DNA of 64,000 nucleotides, taken from assembly GCF_009905545.1 (NCBI RefSeq), contig NZ_JAAALB010000022.1, forward strand, positions 29,742 to 93,741, in the 5' to 3' direction. Of this stretch, positions 36,955-46,339 are shown in pieces. Within the stretch, counting starts at the first letter, position 1; each line of letters begins with the position of its first letter. Origin of the DNA: Cellulophaga sp. BC115SP. Lineage in GTDB: Bacteria > Bacteroidota > Bacteroidia > Cytophagales > Spirosomataceae. Position numbers and translations under genes: made by a program. The notes beneath the pieces were generated by a model. It was not told the DNA's origin. It worked only from the letters and a program-made list of their open reading frames with translations, and searched no databases.

Positions 36955-38130
36955 ATGAGTCAATTTAATGCAGAAAAGCATTTGGAAGATGTTTCCAAAA
37001 TAGCAGACCAACTACTCAAACTTTTAGGAGAAACGGGACGATTACTTGCTAGAAAATCTTCTAATGAAAATATCAATTATCAGTCAGAGGCCGAACGCTT
37101 GGTTAAAGGGAAATCTAGCTCTTTATTGGGCTACACCGACTACACTTTATTAGATGAACCAATCTATCGAGAAGGGAAGTTTAAACTACTTCCCTCCAGT
37201 GAATTATCCTTCATTGAAAAAAAGCAGGTTTTAACAATCCCTCAAAAGCTAGAAGGACATTTGTCTGAGGAAGATGTGAGTCTACTAAAAGATACAGGGC
37301 ACCTTAATCGGATTATTTATGTGGACCAAAACGGCGTTGCCAAAGCCCATTATTTGTCTCTAGATCAAGACCTCAATGAAATGGCCCTGTTGCCAGTCAA
37401 TAGCTTCAAGCTTCAACAGGAAGTAATGGGTGTGAAACTAAGTAAGGAACAACGGGAATCATTACTCTCTGGAGAGACTGTTCTATTGAAGGGACTAATC
37501 AACCCAAAACAGCCTGAACAACCATTTGACTCCCTAGTAACTATCGATGCAACAAAAGGAGGCTTGTCTTTCCAATCACCTTATACTATTCCACCCACAT
37601 TGGCAGGCAAGGCACTTAGTGCTGAACAAATAAAAGCCCTTGAGTCGGGAGAAACGCTGATGCTTACGGGACTTTACTCCCGTATAAAAGATAGGTACTA
37701 TGATGCTTATGTGAGCTTGAATCCCGATAAGGAAAGTTTAGCCATTACTCCGTATTCTGTCCCTAAACATCTACTGGGCAGAGAGTTGTCCCAAGAACAA
37801 ATTCAAGCGTTACGAATTGGCAAAGAAGTGTTTGTAAGTGGGTTGACTTCTAAAAATGGGGAGCTTTTTGATGCCTATATCCAACTCAATAAAGAAAAGG
37901 GTATTCATTTTAAACGGTCACCCGAAACTACAACGGAGTTGATTACCAAAGAGGAAAAACAGGAAGTTATTCATAAGACCCAAGATAAGCAGATAGAGAA
38001 AGTGGATTATAGTCTGAGTAGTCGTTTACGTCCAACGCCAGGCATAGTAGTATCTAATTCCAGCGTGTGGCAAAGTCCAACGGAAGCCCCAGAGAAAAAA
38101 ATAGGACAACAACTAGGTAGAAAACTTTAG
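36955..38130 (+). CDS. DUF3945-repeat protein
   Basis: The 391 aa protein has three tandem units of about 60-70 aa with a shared core: GHLSEEDVSLLKDTGHLNRI, GVKLSKEQRESLLSGETVLL, and GRELSQEQIQALRIGKEVFV. This is the DUF3945 module found in topoisomerases and methylase/helicase proteins on Bacteroidota ICEs. The same module recurs at the C-terminus of the giant protein encoded next, so the two may share a binding partner. No enzymatic motif. It starts 11 bp before the next gene's ATG. Confidence 0.75.
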   Translation: MSQFNAEKHLEDVSKIADQLLKLLGETGRLLARKSSNENINYQSEAERLVKGKSSSLLGYTDYTLLDEPIYREGKFKLLPSSELSFIEKKQVLTIPQKLEGHLSEEDVSLLKDTGHLNRIIYVDQNGVAKAHYLSLDQDLNEMALLPVNSFKLQQEVMGVKLSKEQRESLLSGETVLLKGLINPKQPEQPFDSLVTIDATKGGLSFQSPYTIPPTLAGKALSAEQIKALESGETLMLTGLYSRIKDRYYDAYVSLNPDKESLAITPYSVPKHLLGRELSQEQIQALRIGKEVFVSGLTSKNGELFDAYIQLNKEKGIHFKRSPETTTELITKEEKQEVIHKTQDKQIEKVDYSLSSRLRPTPGIVVSNSSVWQSPTEAPEKKIGQQLGRKL

Positions 38131-38141
38131 ACCATGATAAG

Positions 38142-41100
38142 ATGAACGAGAAAAACTTAAAATTGCTTCAAATATATTTTAGTGAATCACAACGAAAAGT
38201 TATCCAGTCCCATAAAGTGATACAGGATAACATAGAAGGATTTATAGAGGCTTATTCAGCGCTGAGTTTAAGTGGAGCATTAGATAACTCAGCCTATCAA
38301 ATTATTTATCCAATTCGTCGTGGTCTAGATTATATCCATAGTTTACGGTTAAAATCCAAAGATGATGCTTTGGAAAAGATTAATGAATCATTTGAGAAGT
38401 TAACTGTTTTTAACAGTCGAACAAATGAGAGTTTGATATTCATTAATTTACTCTTTTCAGAAGGGAAATTACCTCTTTTGATAGATCAGGTAAAGGAGAA
38501 CCTTACACGAAAGCCTATAGAGAGTCTTGCTCTGAGCGCTACTACTCATGAACTTCATGAATCAATGTTATTGATTTCGAATACAAATTTACAAGTACTC
38601 AATCGACTAAAACTAGCAGAAACCCATGCAAACAACCGAGAGAAATCTAATCCAGAAGGTCTTCCCATTACTGGAACTCAATCTTCAAGAGAGAGTATGG
38701 GAGATTCAGACTCAGCAATTACAGAACACCCTTCAGGAGGTTCGAGCTCAGATGGCGACGCTGAAAAAGACCATCAAGACCCAACAGTTAGCCAACAATC
38801 CTTGTTTGGAGTTGGAGAACAGCTTCAAGGAACTTCAAAAGCAGGAGAAAGCAGTTTGGGTGGAACTCCAGACGAGAAGCCTCTTGCAGGAGCTTTAGTC
38901 ACAGAGAGGCTTTTTAATCAAGAAGCCCCTCTTACTATTGAGGCTTTATTGGCAAAACATCCACCTGTAGTGGTTGAAAAGTTTGTGTCTCTCATGGAGT
39001 CGATTAATGATGGCAAAAAAGCTATCTATCATTCATTAGAGATACAAGTCTTATCGATAGAAACGCCAGAAGATGAACCTATTACAAGGGTTTATTTAGG
39101 CAAGATAGCGGACAAAGACCAAAATGAATGGTATAACTTGCTTGATAGTCAAGGAGACTATGTTTCATCTGCCAATTGGCGAATAGCTTCACTCATTAAA
39201 GATGATTTAAAGCAGTATGTGGATGAAGTTCGTAGAGCTTTTTTAGAAGTCGAGCTTAAAACATTGTTTGGCGAGATATTTGACCTAGTAAGTCAATCAG
39301 AAGATGCTACCATTTTTCTAAAATCAATTGCTGAAAGCCAAGGACTAAAAAGTCCTACTGGTCGAAAGCTCATGCAAAAATTGTTTGGTATAGCGCAAGA
39401 AGACTCAAAGGATGTACGTCTTGAAAAGTTTAAAAATTGGTATAACACTTATAAAAAACAAGAAAACGATGATGCCGAAACTACATTACGAAATCGTGTT
39501 GGAGCAATACCTACAACAGCACCAACAGAGTTTTTACAACCAGTTAGTACTCCAGAACCAGTTGGAGATTTATCTGAACCAGCGAGTACAGACCTTCATG
39601 GAAGCAGTAGAGAAATTGAGTCAAACTGGGATAGACGAGAAGCTAGCCATCGAGACGAACTGGTCACTTCTTATGCCGAGCCATTAGAAGTAGCAATACC
39701 TGAAGATGCTATTCCTAAGTCAGATGAACGTTTTTATTTAGAGGGAGTTCACTCTGCCAAATTTAACACCTTTCAACGCCTTCAAGGAAATTTGAAGGCG
39801 TTAACCTTATTGAATGATTTATTCAGTGATGTGCGTCAAGCCAACGAAGCTGAGAAGAAAATCCTAAGTGAATATGTGGGTTTTGGAGGCTTAAAAGACA
39901 TTCTATTAAATCCAGCAATTGATGCCAACTGGGGAGAAAGTAACAAACAATATCGAGAATCCATAAGAGCTATCCATGATGTGATTAAACAGTTGGAGGG
40001 CAAAGGCTTTCACGGACTTCTTCTATCTGTACAATCTACCATATTAGATGCTTTTTATACAAGTGAAACTGTCATAAAGGGTGTCTATGACGGATTGAAA
40101 ACCTTGGGTTTTACAGGAGGGGAAATATTAGAACCTTCCGCAGGTATCGGCAATTTTATTGGTTTTATGCCAAAAGAGATGCGTGAAAATTCTGTGATTA
40201 CGCAAGTGGAAATCGACCCCATTTCTGCACATATCAATCAACAACTTTATCAAGATACTGAAGTCTTTAATCGACCTTTTCAAGGTGCCAAAATACCCTA
40301 CAGAAATTATGATCTTGTGGTGTCTAATATTCCTTTTGGGGATACAAGGGTATATGACCGAGGCTTTAAAGGTGAGTTGTCGGTATTTCAGCAAAGAATC
40401 CATAATTACTTTGTGGCTAAATCCCTGTTAGTTGCCAAAGAGGGCGCTATTGTTGCCTTAGTGGTTTCGAAACGGCTTTTGGATTCTCCAGGCAATCAAC
40501 CCATTCGAGAGTTTATCGAACGCAATGGGACTTTTTTGGGTGCTGTCCGTTTACCACACAAAACTTTTGAGAACGCTAACACACAAGTCAATGCTGATAT
40601 CCTTTTCATCCAAAGAACTGCTCTTAAACTCAGTGAAGAAATCAATCCAGTAATTAGTCAAACCAAACGCATAGAAACTCAAGCCCAAGACGGTACTCCT
40701 GCTTTTTATGATATTAACGAGTATTTCTTACAACACCCAGAACAGGTATTGGGAGCTATTAAGTTGGGAGGCATGTATGACCAAAATGACTACAAAGTAC
40801 TAGGGGAATTGGATGGAGAAGTCTTGTCTAAGCTAATTCAAAATACCTTACAAAAGTCCATTAGCGAAGGCAAATTAGTGGAGCTTTCACAAAACGAAAC
40901 CTTGGAGGAATCTTGGGTAGAAATCACGCATCTGGATGATATTTTTGCCAAGGTAAAAAATGGGTCCATTGGCGTAGATGATGGTGTTCTCTATAAAAAG
41001 GATCATGAAGAGAATATAATTGAAATCCATGCGACTGAACCTATTGAAAAAATTGAAGCCTATTTAGCGATAAAAGATAGTTTAATGGATTTGATTGAAG

Positions 41101-44100
41101 GGGAATATAATGGATTAGCCATTCCAGTACTGGATGATTTACGCACACAAACACGAGAATTACACCGAAGCTTCATAGAAAAGTATGGTAATTATGAGGT
41201 CTCTCTCAAGAAGATTGCTCGATTGGATGAGGACTACTATAATGTCATGAGCTTGCAAGACCACAAAGGTAGAGAGGCAACCATTTTACACCAAGCGACT
41301 ATTGCTCCCCAAAATCAGGTTAATCAAGTATCGGATATCAATGATGCTATTACCTTGTCTTTGTATGAACGCAATTATATTGACTTGGCTTACATTGAGA
41401 AACTGACTAATAAAAGTACTCCTGAAATACTCTCAGAAAGTCAAGGACTTATTTTTTATGACTTACAGCAAGATAAATACGTGCATCGAGATGAATATTT
41501 ATCAGGAGATGTTAAAGCAAAACACCGATTTATTCAAGAGGTTATCGCTCAAGGAAATACAGAATATCAAACTCAACTGGAGTCTTTAGAGCAAGTACTA
41601 CCCAAAGATATTCCTTCTAATTTGATAGAAGTAAGTCTGGGCGCTCGATGGATACCCACTTCTGACTACAATGAGTTTATCCGAGAATTACTCCAGATTC
41701 CTAAAAATCTGGTATCAATCCATTACAACAAAGCGATGGATGATTATAGCGTATTGGGTCAGCATTTTAATACGCTCACGAAAGGGGTATTTTCTACAAG
41801 TCGTTTGAAAGATACCGAAATCATCGAATATGCTTTTAGAATGGAGGCACCAGTCATTAGAGATAAGGTGTCAAGTAACCCAGATAGATACGTAGTCAAT
41901 AAAGAAGAAACTGCGCTAGCGGCTGAAAAGATAGCCTCCGTGAAGGAGAAGTTTGGAAAATGGATTTGGAAAAGCGCTGAACGCAGGGAGCGATTGGGTC
42001 AGATTTACAATGACCTATTTAATACCACTGTGCTTAGAAAATACGATGGTAGTCATTTGAACTTTGAAGGGCTGAATGGCATCAACTTTTACGACCATCA
42101 AAAAGATGCAATATGGCGCTTGTTACAAAATAATGGTGGTATTGTAGACCATATCGTAGGAGGTGGAAAAACCTTCATTATGGTGGGTGGAACTATGAAA
42201 ATGAAGCAATTAGGGATTGTCAAAAAACCGATGATTATCGCCCTGAAGTCAACAGTTCCTCAAATTGTAGAAGCTTATCGACAGGCATACCCCTTAGCTA
42301 ATATCTTAGCACCAAGTGAAAATGATTTTAAGAAAGAAAACCGATTGGCATTGTTTTCTAAAATAGCCATCAATGATTGGGACTGCGTAATCATGACCCA
42401 TGATAATTTCAATACCATTCCTCAATCAAATGTGTATGAAGAGCAATTAAGTCAAAGTGAAATTGAAGAATTACGAGGACAAATCGATGAGATAGAATTA
42501 GATGCTGGTTTGGATTATCGAGAGCGCAAACGTCTCATTGGCAGAGTGATGAGTCAAATCAAAAAAGTTGAAGCAAGATTAGAACGCTTACTGGATAGAG
42601 CGAAAGATAATACCCTGACCTTTCAACAAATGGGGATTGACCACTTGATGGTAGATGAATCCCAGCAATTTAAGAACTTAGCTTATACCTCAAAGATTCG
42701 GAATGTAGCGGGGATGTCCAAACAAGAGGGTTCTAAACGAGCCTTTAACCTCTTGGTGGCTATTCGTTCGCTACAAGATAAATTTGGAGGAGATAAAGGA
42801 ACTACCTTCTTATCTGGGACACCTATTTCCAACTCTTTGGTTGAAATGTATCTACTATTCAAATACCTACGCCCCAATAAAATGAAGGCTTTGGGTTTTG
42901 ATACTTTTGATCAATGGGCAACCAATTTTGCCATTCCTAAAACCGATATTGAGTTTTCTATTACAGGAGAATTCAAGCCTAAAACTCGTTTTTCAGAATT
43001 TATCAATGTTCCAGAATTGGCGATTCTCTACACGGAGATTGCGGATATTCGCAATGATGATAATTTAGTCCTAGATAAGCCTCAAATGCTTGGTAAGGGA
43101 TACCAAGTGAAGACCTTGTCAATGAATGAAGTTCAAAAGGATTTTGGGCAGCGAATCATAGAATTTGCGAAGACCAAAGATGGAAATGTACTAGGATTAG
43201 GTAAACTTTCAGAAGGGCAAGAAAACGCATATATGTTATTGGCGACCAATTTAGCCAATAAAATGTCCATTGATATGCGTTTGATAGACCCCAATGCAGC
43301 GTATGACCCTCAAGGAAAAGTAGGTACTTTGACACAAACCGTTTTTGAGAAATATCAGGAATCCACAAACCATAAAGGGACTCAGTTGATATTTTCTGAT
43401 ACAGGAACTCCTAAAAGTAAAGAGAGTTTTGCAAGTCTCATGCAAGATTATTTTCAAGATGAAGTAGGACTCGATGTAGAAACCATGAGAAGCCTATTTA
43501 CGGGAAATAATGTAAGCCCAGCCCAGTTGCGTCAAAGGTTAAAAGATGAATTGCTATTGGATGATTCACAAATAGATGAACATATCGAGCTAGCTAGAAA
43601 CAGTAGTGAAGGTTTTAATCTTTATCAAGAAATTAAATTTCGCTTAGTAGAAAAAGGTATTCCTGAAAATGAAGTAGTGTTTATCCATGACTATGCGACG
43701 GCAAACAAAAAAGATGAGCTTTTCAAAAAAGTCAATGAGGGTGAAATTCGAGTAGTATTGGGTTCTACCCAAAAGCTAGGGACAGGTGTCAACGTACAAG
43801 AGCGCATTGTGGCCTTGCACCATATAGACGCCCCGTGGCGACCTAGTGATATGGAACAGCGCAATGGTAGAGGAATAAGACAAGGGAACAGAATTGCCAA
43901 GGAATTCTATAACAATGAACTACCCATTTATACCTATTGCTCTGAATTAAGCCTAGATACCTTCAAATATCAATTACTGCATACCAAAGACTTTTTAATC
44001 AGACAGATTAAAAATGATTCGATAGATCCTGCTTTGAGAGTTATTCGAGAGATAGATGGAGATAGTGAAGGCGGACAAAGCTATGGCGAGATATTGGCTA

Positions 44101-46325
44101 ATTTATCGGGTAATACTGATATTCTGGAAAAAATAAGGTTGGAGACTTTGATAAATAAATTAGAGAAGTCGAAAAAATCATTTGAAGCTGAGGTGTTTGA
44201 TGCTGTTGAAAAAGCCAAGAAAATAGCGTCACTATTACCTGAAAATGAGAAAAATATCGAAAAAACTTTTCAGGATGTCTTGTATGCTCAAGAGCACCTC
44301 CAAAAGCGAGAGGATCCAATTCTAAACACTCATCGAGTGGTGTTTGAAGGTTTATCCTTGAATGGTGCGCCTATTGAGAGTCGAAAAGAATATGGAGAGG
44401 TGTTACATCAAATGATTCATGATGGTTTGTACTTGAAACAGCCTAATGAGGTTGTGAATATTGCCCAAGTGTATGGATTGACCCTACAAGCACAAAAGCA
44501 TGAAGGGTTATTCACCAAAGGCGTAGAAATTCGCTTGTGGTTGACAGGTCCATCAGAGACAAACTATCAATTCAATTACTCCAGTATTCCTGGTGTGATG
44601 GTCAATTCGATGGAGAAAACAATGCTGAGCTTTGAGCAACTCCTTCAGACTCAACAGGCCGTCCTAGAACGCAATAAAGAAAAGATAGCCGACTATCAAG
44701 AGCTGTCTACTCGTACTTGGAACAAACATGAGGAGCTTCAAGAAGCAAAAGACAAGCTCAAGGAAGTACTTGCTAGACTTCATAGTGAGCCAATTTCTGA
44801 CACAAAAGAATTAGGAAATACCTTAGCCATAGCACCTAATGAGAGTTTAGGTACCTCTGCAAGTTCTTCCATTGCCGACAAAAATGAAGATGTGCTGCTA
44901 TCTGAGTTGCTATATTTTTGGTCTATCGATGATGAGTGTATGAAGGCACATCAAACTGCTTTAGAAAAACTTACAGGACTTACGCAAAAGGGTGTCATGG
45001 CATCTATGCAGGCATTGACGGCTTCAGACCTTCGGATTAACTGGTTTGAAACAGGCTTTGAGTCATTGCCGAAAGCATACAAGTTTATACAAGATGCTTC
45101 ACCATCTCAACGCCTCTTTATTGATATACCTAAAAATGGTCAATCAAAGAGTTTTATGTCTATTTCGGATGATTATGTATTGGTATTACCCCCTACTAAA
45201 TCACAAGATTATCGTCTGTTGAACTTACCCTCTTTGACTTATCAAGAATGTAAGACGATTAATCATGAAGGGAAATATGACTATCAGATTTATCCAAAAG
45301 CCTACGCTGAAAAGTTTGTAAAGAAACAACTCGATGACACCCTCGATCTCCTAAAACACCTTCCAGAAAAAAAGAATCAACTCTTTTTTCAAGAACAACT
45401 ACAAAGTTTTCTGGGTAAAGAAGGATTTCAAGTCAGTTTTTCCTCTGATGAGCTTCAGGATTTGATGCGAGGAAAATTGTCAAGATTGCTTATCGCTCCC
45501 AAATCTAATATGACTGATCAAGAACATGCCTATATCCAAAAAGTCTTAGCACATGAGGGCTTTGAAGTAAAAGTATTTCACAATGCTGATATTCAAAATC
45601 GGGCATTGGCTTTAACTCAAATCATGACCGAGGTTATGCAACAAGTTCGAGCTTCAAATTTGGACTTGTATAGAGAATGGGCAAACCAGCCTTCCTATAA
45701 AACGGAGCTACAAGAAAAAGTAATAGAACAAATGAATTTCCCTGACCTCAGCAAAGAAGCCAAAGTACAACTCATTTCACGGAATCTAAGTACTGGCGCA
45801 TTAAACTTGGAACTTCATATCAAACAGCCTGAAGTACATATTCCTGATAGACTTAAAGAGCAATTGACAGAAGAAGAAAGTGCTCAACTCCAAGCTTATT
45901 TACCACTTACTAAAATCGTGTATCTTCAAGATAAAAGTGGTGGTATTGTAAAGCCACACTATGTAGCCGTTGACCCAGAGCTCAACAAAGTATTTATGCT
46001 TGCCATCAACCAATTAAAACTACCAGAGCAATTCTATGGCTTAGCGCTCACAGAAGAGCTCAAAACTAGTCTTAGAAATGGTCAGGAAGTCTTGTTAGAA
46101 GGCTTACAAAACAGTGAGCATGAACCTTGTTTTGATGCGGTGATACGAGTTGATGCCAGCAAAAGAAGTTTGGTAATGGATAGTTCTGCTGCCAAAATAG
46201 AGTCATTTAAAGAGCAATCAACCATAGAAACACCAGCTTTTTATCAACGCTCAATGAGTGTTGAGCAGAAGAATATGCTAGAACCTGAATCCAATAAGAA
46301 AATTCATTCTGTAGGAAATTTGTAA
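38142..46325 (+). CDS. Giant adenine-methylase/helicase fusion with DUF3945-like tail
   Basis: This 2727 aa protein combines domains in one chain. The N-terminal ~550 residues are of unknown type with a Ser/Gly/Glu-rich linker. A class I methyltransferase core has GGEILEPSAGIGNF (SAM binding, about 659-672) and YDLVVSNIPFGD (catalytic loop, NIPF in place of the usual NPPY, about 723-734). An SF2 helicase part has Walker A VGGGKTF (about 1341), MVDESQQ (about 1502) and a C-terminal helicase half (QRNGRGIRQGN). DUF3945-like repeats lie near about 2570-2690. Such fusions are known from Bacteroidota ICEs and large plasmids and may protect the incoming DNA; that role is inference. It precedes the topoisomerase gene by 14 bp. 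Confidence 0.85.
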   Translation: MNEKNLKLLQIYFSESQRKVIQSHKVIQDNIEGFIEAYSALSLSGALDNSAYQIIYPIRRGLDYIHSLRLKSKDDALEKINESFEKLTVFNSRTNESLIFINLLFSEGKLPLLIDQVKENLTRKPIESLALSATTHELHESMLLISNTNLQVLNRLKLAETHANNREKSNPEGLPITGTQSSRESMGDSDSAITEHPSGGSSSDGDAEKDHQDPTVSQQSLFGVGEQLQGTSKAGESSLGGTPDEKPLAGALVTERLFNQEAPLTIEALLAKHPPVVVEKFVSLMESINDGKKAIYHSLEIQVLSIETPEDEPITRVYLGKIADKDQNEWYNLLDSQGDYVSSANWRIASLIKDDLKQYVDEVRRAFLEVELKTLFGEIFDLVSQSEDATIFLKSIAESQGLKSPTGRKLMQKLFGIAQEDSKDVRLEKFKNWYNTYKKQENDDAETTLRNRVGAIPTTAPTEFLQPVSTPEPVGDLSEPASTDLHGSSREIESNWDRREASHRDELVTSYAEPLEVAIPEDAIPKSDERFYLEGVHSAKFNTFQRLQGNLKALTLLNDLFSDVRQANEAEKKILSEYVGFGGLKDILLNPAIDANWGESNKQYRESIRAIHDVIKQLEGKGFHGLLLSVQSTILDAFYTSETVIKGVYDGLKTLGFTGGEILEPSAGIGNFIGFMPKEMRENSVITQVEIDPISAHINQQLYQDTEVFNRPFQGAKIPYRNYDLVVSNIPFGDTRVYDRGFKGELSVFQQRIHNYFVAKSLLVAKEGAIVALVVSKRLLDSPGNQPIREFIERNGTFLGAVRLPHKTFENANTQVNADILFIQRTALKLSEEINPVISQTKRIETQAQDGTPAFYDINEYFLQHPEQVLGAIKLGGMYDQNDYKVLGELDGEVLSKLIQNTLQKSISEGKLVELSQNETLEESWVEITHLDDIFAKVKNGSIGVDDGVLYKKDHEENIIEIHATEPIEKIEAYLAIKDSLMDLIEGEYNGLAIPVLDDLRTQTRELHRSFIEKYGNYEVSLKKIARLDEDYYNVMSLQDHKGREATILHQATIAPQNQVNQVSDINDAITLSLYERNYIDLAYIEKLTNKSTPEILSESQGLIFYDLQQDKYVHRDEYLSGDVKAKHRFIQEVIAQGNTEYQTQLESLEQVLPKDIPSNLIEVSLGARWIPTSDYNEFIRELLQIPKNLVSIHYNKAMDDYSVLGQHFNTLTKGVFSTSRLKDTEIIEYAFRMEAPVIRDKVSSNPDRYVVNKEETALAAEKIASVKEKFGKWIWKSAERRERLGQIYNDLFNTTVLRKYDGSHLNFEGLNGINFYDHQKDAIWRLLQNNGGIVDHIVGGGKTFIMVGGTMKMKQLGIVKKPMIIALKSTVPQIVEAYRQAYPLANILAPSENDFKKENRLALFSKIAINDWDCVIMTHDNFNTIPQSNVYEEQLSQSEIEELRGQIDEIELDAGLDYRERKRLIGRVMSQIKKVEARLERLLDRAKDNTLTFQQMGIDHLMVDESQQFKNLAYTSKIRNVAGMSKQEGSKRAFNLLVAIRSLQDKFGGDKGTTFLSGTPISNSLVEMYLLFKYLRPNKMKALGFDTFDQWATNFAIPKTDIEFSITGEFKPKTRFSEFINVPELAILYTEIADIRNDDNLVLDKPQMLGKGYQVKTLSMNEVQKDFGQRIIEFAKTKDGNVLGLGKLSEGQENAYMLLATNLANKMSIDMRLIDPNAAYDPQGKVGTLTQTVFEKYQESTNHKGTQLIFSDTGTPKSKESFASLMQDYFQDEVGLDVETMRSLFTGNNVSPAQLRQRLKDELLLDDSQIDEHIELARNSSEGFNLYQEIKFRLVEKGIPENEVVFIHDYATANKKDELFKKVNEGEIRVVLGSTQKLGTGVNVQERIVALHHIDAPWRPSDMEQRNGRGIRQGNRIAKEFYNNELPIYTYCSELSLDTFKYQLLHTKDFLIRQIKNDSIDPALRVIREIDGDSEGGQSYGEILANLSGNTDILEKIRLETLINKLEKSKKSFEAEVFDAVEKAKKIASLLPENEKNIEKTFQDVLYAQEHLQKREDPILNTHRVVFEGLSLNGAPIESRKEYGEVLHQMIHDGLYLKQPNEVVNIAQVYGLTLQAQKHEGLFTKGVEIRLWLTGPSETNYQFNYSSIPGVMVNSMEKTMLSFEQLLQTQQAVLERNKEKIADYQELSTRTWNKHEELQEAKDKLKEVLARLHSEPISDTKELGNTLAIAPNESLGTSASSSIADKNEDVLLSELLYFWSIDDECMKAHQTALEKLTGLTQKGVMASMQALTASDLRINWFETGFESLPKAYKFIQDASPSQRLFIDIPKNGQSKSFMSISDDYVLVLPPTKSQDYRLLNLPSLTYQECKTINHEGKYDYQIYPKAYAEKFVKKQLDDTLDLLKHLPEKKNQLFFQEQLQSFLGKEGFQVSFSSDELQDLMRGKLSRLLIAPKSNMTDQEHAYIQKVLAHEGFEVKVFHNADIQNRALALTQIMTEVMQQVRASNLDLYREWANQPSYKTELQEKVIEQMNFPDLSKEAKVQLISRNLSTGALNLELHIKQPEVHIPDRLKEQLTEEESAQLQAYLPLTKIVYLQDKSGGIVKPHYVAVDPELNKVFMLAINQLKLPEQFYGLALTEELKTSLRNGQEVLLEGLQNSEHEPCFDAVIRVDASKRSLVMDSSAAKIESFKEQSTIETPAFYQRSMSVEQKNMLEPESNKKIHSVGNL

Positions 46326-46339
46326 ACAAATCAAGAGTT

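Noticed and set aside
43156..43900. Short minus-strand frames inside the giant methylase-helicase gene
   Set aside because: They are shadows of the 8 kb plus-strand gene and have no family features.
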